Source: Pseudomonadota bacterium (lineage in GTDB: Bacteria > Pseudomonadota > Alphaproteobacteria > Geminicoccales > Geminicoccaceae). Taken from it: a DNA stretch of 64,000 nucleotides. The notes under the pieces were generated by a model that worked only from the letters and a program-made list of their open reading frames with translations, had not been told where the DNA came from and made no database searches. Made by a program: the position numbers and the translations under genes. The stretch lies in assembly GCA_030549795.1 (NCBI GenBank), contig JAUQQO010000040.1, positions 23,430 to 87,429 on the forward strand, given 5' to 3'. Below, piece by piece: positions 17,005 through 24,929 of the stretch. Position 1 is the stretch's first letter. Each line of letters begins with the position of its first letter.

Positions 17005-17463
17005 TTAGGTTGAGTGCGCCTTTTGAGCCCCAAACGCGGTTTCCATGACCTCCAGTTTGGCGAGCTCGACAGCGACTCGAACCGCGATCTCGCCCAATAC
17101 CGCTTCAAGACCAGGTTCCTGGCGCTGGTGTTCGAACTCGGCCGCGCCGCGGGCGAGCGCAGAGACGACACTCTTGGGGATTTCACCGGCGAGCAAGCCT
17201 AAGCGCAGCTCTTCGAGCAGATCGAGGAGCAACGCTCCCCGCTGCAAGGCGCGTCGCCGTCGATCCCCCGCTTCATCCACGCGTTGAAGGGCCAGAAGTG
17301 CGTCGATCGACCCGACGCCGGCAGCCGGTTGGGAAATGCCGCGCATCGCCGCTGCGCTCTCTCGGCGCGCGGCTTCGAGTTCTCGCCCCCATTCCGGTCC
17401 GCCGCGGGCGAGGGGGCGATGAGGGACCGCCGAAACTCCCATCGCGAAGGCCTCGATGCGCAT
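17005..17463 (-). CDS. fliX: FliX, class II flagellar assembly regulator
   Basis: A 152-residue protein matching FliX of Caulobacter and relatives: a short N-terminus starting MRIEA, a low-complexity middle, then the conserved helical core with SIDALLALQ, RRRALQRGALLLDLLEELRL and a C-terminal GLEAVLGEIAVRVAVELAKLE. FliX works with the sigma54 activator FlbD to couple completion of early flagellar structures to transcription of later genes. The frame is open to 17613, but the ATG at 17463 is the natural start. It is divergent from flgI, the same arrangement as in Caulobacter, and a perfect CtrA box sits about 50 bases upstream. Confidence 0.88.
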   Translation of the reverse strand: MRIEAFAMGVSAVPHRPLARGGPEWGRELEAARRESAAAMRGISQPAAGVGSIDALLALQRVDEAGDRRRRALQRGALLLDLLEELRLGLLAGEIPKSVVSALARGAAEFEHQRQEPGLEAVLGEIAVRVAVELAKLEVMETAFGAQKAHST

Positions 17464-17510
17464 CCGACCGACTCCCGCATGCGAAGCACCGCGATGATGG
17501 CCAAGAAAAG

Positions 17511-17525
17511 TTAAAGAACTCTTAA
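17511..17525. promoter_or_regulatory. CtrA-binding box upstream of fliX
   Basis: The 15 bases read TTAA, seven bases, TTAA, an exact match to the full CtrA consensus. It lies 48-62 bases upstream of the fliX ATG, in an AT-rich patch of an otherwise GC-rich region. In Caulobacter fliX is a class II gene driven by CtrA, so position and function agree. The match is seen directly; binding is inferred. Confidence 0.75.
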
Positions 17526-17559
17526 AGGTCTTGGAGAGAGCGGCAGTTGTTGCCCGAGT

Positions 17560-17574
17560 CGGCAGGATTTGCCG
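17560..17574. promoter_or_regulatory. Enhancer-like inverted repeat (possible FlbD site)
   Basis: CGGCA, five bases, TGCCG form a perfect inverted repeat. Its centre lies about 80 bases upstream of the start point predicted from the sigma54 site at 17621, a usual distance for an enhancer. It resembles the ftr elements bound by FlbD in Caulobacter, as far as I recall that consensus. An overlapping TGCC-N6-GGCA repeat lies at 17551-17564, with a GAGTC (GANTC) methylation site inside. Confidence 0.45.
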
Positions 17575-17620
17575 CGCAAGCGATTGCAGTGACGTCCGAA
17601 GATCCGCTCGCACCGTGCTC

Positions 17621-17637
17621 TGGCACGAAGATCGCTT
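17621..17637 (+). promoter_or_regulatory. Sigma54 (-24/-12) promoter of flgI
   Basis: The sequence TGGCACGAAGATCGCTT fits the sigma54 consensus TGGCAC-N5-TTGC with one mismatch and exact GG-to-GC spacing. Transcription would begin near 17647, giving a leader of about 30 bases before the flgI GTG. Late (class III) flagellar genes including flgI are sigma54-dependent in Caulobacter, which supports the call. Confidence 0.75.
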
Positions 17638-17676
17638 TTCAGGGAGGCGAGAGAGCTGTCGCGATGGGAGTGGATC

Positions 17677-18828
17677 GTGTCGCTTCGCGTGATCGCAGCA
17701 CGAAGCCCGGCTCGGCGCTACCGCGGGCTGCTCGCCCTCACCCTCGGGTTCGCCTTTTTGGGGGCGTCGATCAGCCCTGCGCGTCCGGCCTCACGCATCA
17801 AGGACATCGCCGATTTCGAAGGCGTGCGCGAGAACGTGCTCATCGGCTACGGGCTTGTGGTGGGGCTCAACGGAACCGGCGATACGCTGCGCAACGCCGT
17901 CTTCACGCAAGAGAGCCTGATTGCGATGCTCGAGCGGCTCGGCGTGAGCACGCGCGGGGCCAATTTGAACACGAAGAACGTCGCCGCCGTGATGGTGACG
18001 GCGTCGCTCCCACCCTTTGCCCGCCAGGGAAGCAGGATCGATGTTGCCGTCAATGCCCTCGGCGACGCCAAGTCGCTCGTAGGCGGGACCCTCCTTGCGA
18101 CCCCGCTTTTAGGTGCCGATGGCGAGGTCTACGCGGTTGCCCAGGGCGCGCTCGCGGTAGGTGGGTTCGAGGCGAAGGGAGCCGCCCAGTCGGTCATTCG
18201 CAACGTTCCCACGAGCGCGCGCATTCCGGCTGGCGCGATCGTCGAACGAGAAGTTCCCTTCGCCCTCGATTCCCTGCCCGAACTCAGGCTCGCTCTGCGC
18301 AATCCCGACTTCACGACCGCGCAGCGGATCGTCGCCGCGATCAACGGTCGGCTTTCGGGGATCGGTGCGCGCGCGACCGACCCCGCTACCGTGCGCGTGC
18401 CGATCCCCGCCAGCTATCGCGGTCAAGTGGCTCGGCTCATCAGCGAGATCGAGCAGCTGCCGGTGCAGCCCGACAGTCCCGCCCGCATCGTCATCGATGA
18501 GAGCTCGGGCGTCATCGTGATGGGCGACAAGGTGCGGATCAGCCGGGTCGCGGTCGCGCAGGGTAACCTCACGGTTCGGGTGACCGAAACCCCGCAAGTG
18601 AGCCAGCCTGGGCCACTCTCGGGCGGAGAAACGGTCGTAGTGCCGCGTACCAACGTCGAGATCGACGATCAGCGCGAGCGCAGGATGGTGGTGCTCGAAG
18701 AAGGGGCGACGCTCGATGCCCTGGTCGATGGTCTCAACGCCTTAGGCGTAGGTCCGCGCGACATGATCGCGATCATCCAGGCGATCAAAGCCGCTGGGGC
18801 GCTGCAAGCCGAGATCGAGGTGATGTGA
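17677..18828 (+). CDS. flgI: Flagellar P-ring protein FlgI
   Basis: A 383-residue secreted protein that forms the ring around the flagellar rod in the peptidoglycan layer. A signal peptide covers about residues 1-39 (cleavage near ARPAS). The mature start SRIKDIADFEGVRENVLIGY and the later GLVVGLNGTGD, RNVPTSARIPAGAIVERE and the C-terminal ALGVGPRDMIAIIQAIKAAG are hallmark FlgI stretches. The start is GTG. It leads the plus-strand operon flgI-flgJ-flgN-flgK-flgL-fliW, and its stop overlaps the next start (TGATG). Confidence 0.97.
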   Translation: MSLRVIAARSPARRYRGLLALTLGFAFLGASISPARPASRIKDIADFEGVRENVLIGYGLVVGLNGTGDTLRNAVFTQESLIAMLERLGVSTRGANLNTKNVAAVMVTASLPPFARQGSRIDVAVNALGDAKSLVGGTLLATPLLGADGEVYAVAQGALAVGGFEAKGAAQSVIRNVPTSARIPAGAIVEREVPFALDSLPELRLALRNPDFTTAQRIVAAINGRLSGIGARATDPATVRVPIPASYRGQVARLISEIEQLPVQPDSPARIVIDESSGVIVMGDKVRISRVAVAQGNLTVRVTETPQVSQPGPLSGGETVVVPRTNVEIDDQRERRMVVLEEGATLDALVDGLNALGVGPRDMIAIIQAIKAAGALQAEIEVM

Positions 18829-19112
18829 TGAGCGCGCCGCTCACAACCGCAGGATCGGCGCCAGCATTGAGCGCGGTCGAACGCGAACAGCGCCGGCTGC
18901 GCGAAGTAGCGATCGAATTCGAGGCTGTTTTCCTATCTCAGGTCTTACGCGGAATGAGCGCTGGTCTCGGCCCCGACAGTCTGTTCGGCAAAGAGCCTTT
19001 TGGGAGCCTTCTCGCCGACGAATACGCGCGCCTGCTCGCGCGCACCGGAGGGGTGGGCATCGCCGAAGCGACCTATCGCGAACTCTTGCGCATTCAGGGG
19101 ACGCACCGATGA
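18828..19112 (+). CDS. flgJ: FlgJ-like rod-binding protein (N-terminal domain only)
   Basis: A 94-residue protein equivalent to the N-terminal rod-capping domain of FlgJ. The family core is visible in AIEFEAVFLSQVLRGM and in the glycine-rich SLLADEYARLLARTGGVGIAEATY. The muramidase half found in enterobacterial FlgJ is absent, which is usual in alphaproteobacteria, where a separate lytic enzyme serves. The ATG overlaps the flgI stop, and the stop overlaps the next gene by four bases. Confidence 0.9.
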   Translation: MSAPLTTAGSAPALSAVEREQRRLREVAIEFEAVFLSQVLRGMSAGLGPDSLFGKEPFGSLLADEYARLLARTGGVGIAEATYRELLRIQGTHR

Positions 19113-19537
19113 GCGGACTCGAGCGGCTCGCGTTGTTGCTCTCCGTGATCGAACGCCTTTGCGCGGTGATGGCGCAGGAGAACGACTGCCTGCGTCGCAT
19201 GGAAGTCGAGACAGTGCGTGCACTGCACCTCGAGAAGCGGCGCTTAGCCGAAGCCTATGAGAGAGAGCTTGGACAGTTGCGCCGCGAGCCAACTCTTCTC
19301 GCCGAGTTGCCGGTGCACGCGCGCATTGAGCTCGAGGAGGCGATGCGACGGTTACACGCCGCAGCGCGCCGCAACAGCGAAGTACTGTGGGCGGCCAAGA
19401 CGGTGAGCGAGCGGCTGTTGCGGCACCTCGCCGAGAGCCTTGCCGAGCATCCCTTCGCTCACTCGCTTTCTTCGCCTCGCGGAGCGACGAGCGGGACCGG
19501 CAAGGTCGTGGCCATAAGCTGCGATCAACGGATCTAA
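19109..19537 (+). CDS. flgN: FlgN-like flagellar export chaperone
   Basis: A 142-residue, largely helical protein between flgJ and flgK. The pattern of long amphipathic helices (ERLCAVMAQENDCLRRME, RIELEEAMRRLHAAARRN) matches FlgN-type chaperones, which hold FlgK and FlgL ready for the export gate. The polar C-terminal tail is poorly conserved. Sequence similarity in this family is low, so position immediately before flgK carries much of the weight. The ATG overlaps the flgJ stop (ATGA). Confidence 0.75.
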   Translation: MSGLERLALLLSVIERLCAVMAQENDCLRRMEVETVRALHLEKRRLAEAYERELGQLRREPTLLAELPVHARIELEEAMRRLHAAARRNSEVLWAAKTVSERLLRHLAESLAEHPFAHSLSSPRGATSGTGKVVAISCDQRI

Positions 19538-19547
19538 GGGATCGGCC

Positions 19548-21422
19548 ATGAGCCTCGGAAACACGCTCCAGATCGCGGTCAGTGGGTTGCAGACGGCCCA
19601 GCGCGCGCTCCAGGTGACCGCGAACAACCTCGCCAACGCCACCTCCCCGGGCTACAGCCGCAAGCTGCACACCCAGGAAGCGCTCGTCCTGGACGGGCAG
19701 GGACGGGGAGCGCGTGCGCTCGCCGAGCAGCGGGTGGTCGACGCTTTTCTGACTGCCGAGCTCAGGGCCAGGGACGGGCAGTTGGGCCGCAGCGCTACGG
19801 TCCAAGAGTTCGCCGATCGGGCGCAAAGCCTCCTCTTTGGCGTGCCTGGCGACGAGCGGTCGGGACTGTTGGGCCCACTCAATGAGCTCGCGCGCGCGCT
19901 CGAATCGCTCGCCAACGATCCCGATCAGCCGGGGCTTCGGGCTGCGGTCGTGGGCGCAGCCGACGCCTTCGCGCGCGCGGTGCGCCGCGGCGCTGAGGCC
20001 ATCCAGGCCCTGCGGCAGGAGGCCGACCGAAGAATTGGCGCGCTCGTCGAGCGCATCAACGCCGATCTCGCCACATTGCGCGAGATCGATCGAACCATCC
20101 GTGAGCGGGGTGAGACCCCGGAACTCGCTGATCAGCGCGATCGGACCCTGCGCGAACTCGCCCGCAAGCTCGACATCTCGACCTATCGTCGCGACGACGG
20201 GCAGCTCGGAGTTCTCCTTCGCGGCGGTCAGGGGCTTTTTGAAGGGCGACCGCGCGTGCTCGTCTACGATCCGGCACCGGTTGTCGACGCCGGTACGATC
20301 TTCGGTCCGATCTCACTCTATGCCGCCTCTGACATCGATCCGGCGACCGGTAAGCCGCTAGCCGGAGCGCAGGGGGAGGTGGTGGTCACAGGCGGACTGC
20401 GCGCTGAGCTTCCGCCCGAGCTGCGGACGGGCACGCCGGCCGACGAGGCGCTGATCGTGCGCTCTCCGCTGCGCTCAGGTGAGCTCCAAGGGCTGCTCGA
20501 AGTACGCGACCGGCTGCTGCCCGAGCTCGCCGATCAACTGGACGAGCTCGCGCGCATCGCTGCCTTCGCCGTGAACGCGGCGCACAACGGAGCCGTCGCC
20601 TGGCCGCCGCTGTCGACGCTTGTCGGTACTCGCAGCGAGGACGGGACTTTCGACGCTGCCACCCGTTCCGGCACGGCCTGGCTCGCCGTGGTGGATCGTG
20701 CCACCGGCACCGTCGCGCACACGATCGCGATCGACGTGACGGCCGATTTCGCGACCCTCGTCGCCGATCTCGACACGGCCCTTACGGGTTACGGCAATGC
20801 CACCGTCGACGCCCAAGGGCGGCTCGCGCTTTCCCTCTCTTCCGGCTTTGGGCTCGCACTTTCGGAAGGCGATAGCGCGATTATCGTCACCGATGCTCTT
20901 GGGCACAGTTGGGCCTATGGCTTCTCGCACTACTTCGGCCTCAACGATCTTTTCGTGAGCGAGGCCGGTCGGCCAAGTCTCCTCTCGGTGCACCAAACCC
21001 TGCGCAGCGATCCCGCGCGCCTTGCAACCGCCAAGCTCGACGTCGTACCGGGCCCGCCGCCTTCGGCGGTGCTCGGGGGGCCCGGTGATCCCCGTGGCGT
21101 GCAGGCGTTGGCCGCGGCCTTTCAACGCGAGATCGACACCGTACCGCGTGGCCGGCTTTCAACCGTGCGCGCTACCCTCGGCGGTTACGCAGCCGACTTG
21201 GTCGCCACACACGCAGCCACCACACGCGACGCGGAGCGCGCGGTCGAAACCGATCGGGCGCTGGTTAGCGAGCTCGAGACGCGCTGGTCGGCGGTCTCGG
21301 GAGTAAACGCCGACGAGGAATTGTCACGCTTGGTTCTCTACCAACAGGCCTACACCGTCGCGGCGCGCATCGTGCAGATCACCGATCGGTTGTTCGACGA
21401 GCTGTTGGCGATCGCGCGTTGA
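19548..21422 (+). CDS. flgK: Flagellar hook-associated protein 1 (FlgK)
   Basis: A 624-residue junction protein between hook and filament. The N-terminal rod/hook motif is clear (LQIAVSGLQTAQRALQVTANNLANATSPGYSRK) [shown in parts: SGLQTAQRAL, NNLANATSPGYSRK], and the C-terminus has the matching SGVNADEELSRLVLYQQAYTV heptad region. The middle is variable. It is slightly longer than many alphaproteobacterial FlgK proteins. It follows flgN by 10 bases and precedes flgL by 13, consistent with one operon. Confidence 0.95.
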   Translation: MSLGNTLQIAVSGLQTAQRALQVTANNLANATSPGYSRKLHTQEALVLDGQGRGARALAEQRVVDAFLTAELRARDGQLGRSATVQEFADRAQSLLFGVPGDERSGLLGPLNELARALESLANDPDQPGLRAAVVGAADAFARAVRRGAEAIQALRQEADRRIGALVERINADLATLREIDRTIRERGETPELADQRDRTLRELARKLDISTYRRDDGQLGVLLRGGQGLFEGRPRVLVYDPAPVVDAGTIFGPISLYAASDIDPATGKPLAGAQGEVVVTGGLRAELPPELRTGTPADEALIVRSPLRSGELQGLLEVRDRLLPELADQLDELARIAAFAVNAAHNGAVAWPPLSTLVGTRSEDGTFDAATRSGTAWLAVVDRATGTVAHTIAIDVTADFATLVADLDTALTGYGNATVDAQGRLALSLSSGFGLALSEGDSAIIVTDALGHSWAYGFSHYFGLNDLFVSEAGRPSLLSVHQTLRSDPARLATAKLDVVPGPPPSAVLGGPGDPRGVQALAAAFQREIDTVPRGRLSTVRATLGGYAADLVATHAATTRDAERAVETDRALVSELETRWSAVSGVNADEELSRLVLYQQAYTVAARIVQITDRLFDELLAIAR

Positions 21423-21435
21423 GGGAGATTCGGCG

Positions 21436-22335
21436 ATGATCGAACGTATCGGTGACCTCGGCCAAAACGATCGGCTCGTCGCGCTCTTGCGCCAGACACA
21501 AATGCGCGTGCGCGAGGCACAAGTCGCAGTGGCGAGCGGGCATCGTACCGAGCGGTGGGATCGTCTCGGCGACCGCGCCGGGATGCTCGCTACGATCCGC
21601 GAGCAGCGCGGCCTCACCGCCAGCTTTCTGGCCGAGAACGACGAGCTGCGCGCGCGTTTGGGCGTGATGGATGGGACACTCGGCGCGATCGGCGAAATCG
21701 CCGAACGGCTGCGGACCCTTCTCGTCGCCCGCCTGTCGGACGCCACCGGGCCGTCTGTGCCGCTCGATGCCGAGGTGGACGCCATGGCGGCTGAAGTCGA
21801 GGGTCTGCTCAACCGGCAGCTCGATGGGGCCTATCTGTTCGCGGGCAGCCGCAGCGATCGGTCGCCCGTGGCGCTCCCCGATCCTCTGCCCACGACCGTC
21901 GACGCGTCGCTCTACTACCGAGGCGACGAAGTAGTGCTGGCTTTTAGAGCCGATGTCGATGTCACGATCGCTTACGGGGTGCGCGCCTCCGCTGAACCCT
22001 TCGCCCAGCTGGTCGCGGCGCTCGGTCAAGCGCGGGCCGCGCACGCTTCCAACGATCGCGCGGGGCTCGAAGCCGCGCTTATGCTTGTGCAAAGGGCGGT
22101 CGCGGGGATCGCTGAGTTGCGCGGGCAGGTGGGGGCCGTCGGCAATCGGCTCGAGGCGATCGCCGAAAGCCAGCGCGCAGCACTGGTACAGCTCGACAAT
22201 CTCATCTCCGAGATCGTCGATACCGATGTTGCCGAGACGATGAGCCGGCTCGCGCGCGACCAAGCCACGCTCGAGGCGAGCTATCTCGTTATCGCCCGTC
22301 TCAATCAGCTCTCCCTCGCCGATTACCTGCGCTGA
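21436..22335 (+). CDS. flgL: Flagellar hook-associated protein 3 (FlgL)
   Basis: A 299-residue flagellin-like protein. The N-terminal helix contains the flagellin-type AQVAVASGHRTERWDRL, and the C-terminus ends in the paired helix (MSRLARDQATLEASYLVIARL, here cited as the segment MSRLARDQATLEAS onward). FlgL sits distal to FlgK and seeds filament growth. Length and position directly after flgK separate it from flagellin itself. The ATG is preceded by a GGGAGA ribosome site. Confidence 0.92.
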   Translation: MIERIGDLGQNDRLVALLRQTQMRVREAQVAVASGHRTERWDRLGDRAGMLATIREQRGLTASFLAENDELRARLGVMDGTLGAIGEIAERLRTLLVARLSDATGPSVPLDAEVDAMAAEVEGLLNRQLDGAYLFAGSRSDRSPVALPDPLPTTVDASLYYRGDEVVLAFRADVDVTIAYGVRASAEPFAQLVAALGQARAAHASNDRAGLEAALMLVQRAVAGIAELRGQVGAVGNRLEAIAESQRAALVQLDNLISEIVDTDVAETMSRLARDQATLEASYLVIARLNQLSLADYLR

Positions 22336-22403
22336 TCGCATTCCACAGCGCGCGATTGGGCTCTCGCGTACGACGAATGTCTCAATAGGCTAAGGATCGC
22401 CCC

Positions 22404-22868
22404 ATGCAAACGGAGCTCTCGTCCGCCTCGGCCCCAGTCAAGCCAAGGAGCTCGGTCGCCGCGGCTTGGCTGGAATGCGGGCCGATCCATCTGCCCTACG
22501 GCCTACCTGGCTTCGCCGATCTGCGCGATTGCCACTTGGAGCCTTTGGGAGGATTTTCTGAAGACTTTTTCCTCTTGCGCGCTCGAAAGCCTGAAGGACC
22601 GCGCTTCATACTGGCGCCGCTGCGCGATCCCGGGCAACTCTTCTCTTCCGAAACCATGGGCGCGCTTTTGATGGCCTGTGGTCTGCCGGAAGCGGCGCTG
22701 CGCGTTTTGCTCGTCGTGACCTTGGTGCCCGCTGGGCATGGGCTCGAAGCTTTGGTCAACTTACGCGCTCCGCTCGTGGTCGATGTGCGGTCGCGTACAG
22801 CGCGCCAGATCGTGCTGCCCGATCCGAAGCTGCCTTTGCGCTGCCCGCTCGGGCGTCGCACGACCTGA
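22404..22868 (+). CDS. fliW: FliW flagellar assembly factor
   Basis: A 154-residue FliW-type protein. The conserved opening IHLPYGLPGFADL, the FILAPLRDP segment and the C-terminal VNLRAPLVVDVRSRTARQIVLPD match the family well. In other bacteria FliW binds flagellin and sequesters the RNA-binding regulator CsrA, so that filament synthesis follows export. No csrA, flaF or flbT is visible in the window. It lies 68 bases after flgL and probably closes the operon. An N-terminal extension of about 28 residues precedes the usual family start. Confidence 0.88.
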   Translation: MQTELSSASAPVKPRSSVAAAWLECGPIHLPYGLPGFADLRDCHLEPLGGFSEDFFLLRARKPEGPRFILAPLRDPGQLFSSETMGALLMACGLPEAALRVLLVVTLVPAGHGLEALVNLRAPLVVDVRSRTARQIVLPDPKLPLRCPLGRRTT

Positions 22869-22932
22869 GGCGCATTATGCGGCGTGGCGGCGAGGGCGAG
22901 ACTTGTGCTCACAAGCTTGCTAAGGGACCGGT

Positions 22933-24102
22933 ATGACCGGATCCCGACTAGGCGTGCACACCTTAGCCCGCCCACCGCGTCTTTGGCTGTTGCTCGGCGA
23001 CAAGGCCGGTGACAACGCGCAAGTCCTCGAGCTCGCCCACGCTCTAGGGGAGCCGTTTATCGTCAAGCGGTTGCTTCCCCGCCCGCAATGGGTCGTGGGC
23101 AAGCCTCGGTTCGCCCCGGGCCTCTACCATCTGGACCTCGCCCGCTCCGATCCGCTCGAACCTCCCTGGCCCGAATTGATCCTCACCATTGGTCGGCGGC
23201 CGTCGATGGCAGCGCTGTGGGTAGCAGAGCAGAGCCGCGGCTTCACCCGCATCGCCCTCCTCGGCCGGCCCAAGCGCTGGCCCGAACGCTTCGCCTTGAT
23301 CATCGCGCCCGCGCACTACGATGTTCCGCCAGCACCCAACGTTATTCGCCTGCAGCTGCCGCTTCTGCGTCCCGATCCTCGGAAGATCGCGCAAGCGGCC
23401 GAGCGCTGGCGCTCCCAGTTCGCGACCCTGCCGCGGCCGCTTACCGCCTGCTTGGTGGGCGGAGAGACCAAACCCTATCGCTTCGATGCTGCTGTCGCCC
23501 GCGATCTCGCTGGGCGTCTTGCGGCGCTCGCGGCGCGCGACGGAGGAACGCTCTATGTGAGCACGAGCCGGCGCACGAGCCGCGAGGTTGCCGACGCGCT
23601 CGAGGCTAGCCTGCCGGCGGGGGCGCGCATCTACCGCTGGCGGGCCGAGGACCCGGCGGAAGCCAACCCCTATCTCGCACTGCTCGCCTTTGCCGATCGC
23701 TTCGTCGTCACCGGGGACAGCGTGTCGATGATCGTGGAGGTCGCGCGGCTCGGCCGACCGCTCGCCATCGCGGAGCTGCCGGTACGGCGCGATCCGCTTA
23801 CGAGATCAAAGCGCCTTCTCGCGCGTGCTTTAGGCCCCGAGGGCCCTTGGTCGCGGCTGGGTGCTCTCGCGCGTCGCGCAGGCGTGCTCGGTTTTCCCCG
23901 CGAGATCGAGCGGATCCACCGCTATTTGTACGAGAGTGGGCGGGCAGTGCGGCTCGGTGAGGCGTTTCCGAGCGCCACGCATCCGCCTCCAGACGAGCTC
24001 GATCAAGTGATCGCTCGCTTACGGGCCCTTCTCGAGCAAGAAAGTGTAGCGCGGTCGCTTTGCGAGCGAGTCGGGCAGAGCGCGACCCGGGGCTCAAGCT
24101 AG
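22933..24102 (+). CDS. ELM1/GtrOC1-family protein (predicted glycosyltransferase fold)
   Basis: A 389-residue protein of the mitochondrial-fission ELM1 family, common in alphaproteobacteria and shared with plants. Visible family stretches are LWLLLGDKAGDNAQVLELA near residue 17, ELILTIGRRPSMAAL, ACLVGGETKPYRFD and FVVTGDSVSMIVEVA, the last being the donor-site-like GDSxSM motif. The fold is predicted to be a GT-B-type nucleotide-sugar enzyme, but bacterial function is unproven. It follows fliW by 64 bases. Its TAG stop shares CTAG with the stop of the convergent protease gene. Confidence 0.88.
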   Translation: MTGSRLGVHTLARPPRLWLLLGDKAGDNAQVLELAHALGEPFIVKRLLPRPQWVVGKPRFAPGLYHLDLARSDPLEPPWPELILTIGRRPSMAALWVAEQSRGFTRIALLGRPKRWPERFALIIAPAHYDVPPAPNVIRLQLPLLRPDPRKIAQAAERWRSQFATLPRPLTACLVGGETKPYRFDAAVARDLAGRLAALAARDGGTLYVSTSRRTSREVADALEASLPAGARIYRWRAEDPAEANPYLALLAFADRFVVTGDSVSMIVEVARLGRPLAIAELPVRRDPLTRSKRLLARALGPEGPWSRLGALARRAGVLGFPREIERIHRYLYESGRAVRLGEAFPSATHPPPDELDQVIARLRALLEQESVARSLCERVGQSATRGSS

Positions 24103-24929
24103 CGCGCCTTGATCTCTCGATGGCGAGGAAAGGGCAGATATTCGACCCCACCCCCTTGCTGGCGTACCGGTTGCGGGTAGAGCGTCATGAGCTCCAGAAC
24201 TTCGCTCGGCATCGCGAAGGAAACCGGAAGACCGAGCGCTTTCGCCTCTTCAGCCGAGATCGGATAATCGTGGGTCCAAGTACCGGTTGCGAGTTTGGCG
24301 GCGACTGCGCGAGCACGCTCCTCGTCCATGTGGCGTCGCAAGAGCTCGCACGCCGCCGCCTCCACCTGGGCGATCGCCTTGCGTCCGACATCGGCGAGCA
24401 CGAGGGTCTGGTCGTCGACTTCCGCGATCGGTTTGCTCTCCGCCACTTTGACAATCGAGGCAGCAGGCATGCCGCCGAGCTGGGGATCGATCGGTCCCAG
24501 CACGGAGTGCCGGCACATCACGATCTCGTCGGCCGCGAGGGCGATGAGTGTGCCGCCCGACATGGCATAGTGGGGCACGAACACCGTCACCTTGCCTTTG
24601 TGCGCTTGAATGGCACGGGCGATCTGCAAAGCGGCGAGCACGAGACCGCCGGGCGTGTGTAACACGATGTCGAGCGGCAACTCGGGATCGGTCAAGTGGA
24701 TGGCACGTAGAACTTCTTCCGAATCATTAACGTCGATGTAGCGCATAAGAGGAAAACCCAAGAGACTCATCGTCTCTTGGCGATGGACGAGAAGGATCAC
24801 GCGCGAACCGCGCTGTTGTTCGATCTGGGCGATCTTGCGCGCCCGCATCGCTTCCAGCCATCGGCGTTGCAGCACCGGTTGCAGCGCCGAGACGATGAAG
24901 AAGATCCAAAACAGATCCATCAGCCCCAT
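24099..24929 (-). CDS. SDH-type Clp-fold serine protease (membrane-anchored)
   Basis: A 276-residue protein of the SDH family (ClpP/crotonase fold, related to SppA). An N-terminal membrane helix (about residues 3-20) is followed by the protease domain: LDIVLHTPGGLVLAA, the nucleophile Ser in HYAMSGGTLIALAADEI, and the Asp and His expected in LGPIDPQLGG and in the region that follows. It likely cleaves membrane or periplasmic peptides. Its start overlaps the end of the rhomboid protease gene by about 10 bases, so two membrane proteases are coupled. Substrates are unknown. Confidence 0.85.
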   Translation of the reverse strand: MGLMDLFWIFFIVSALQPVLQRRWLEAMRARKIAQIEQQRGSRVILLVHRQETMSLLGFPLMRYIDVNDSEEVLRAIHLTDPELPLDIVLHTPGGLVLAALQIARAIQAHKGKVTVFVPHYAMSGGTLIALAADEIVMCRHSVLGPIDPQLGGMPAASIVKVAESKPIAEVDDQTLVLADVGRKAIAQVEAAACELLRRHMDEERARAVAAKLATGTWTHDYPISAEEAKALGLPVSFAMPSEVLELMTLYPQPVRQQGGGVEYLPFPRHREIKAR

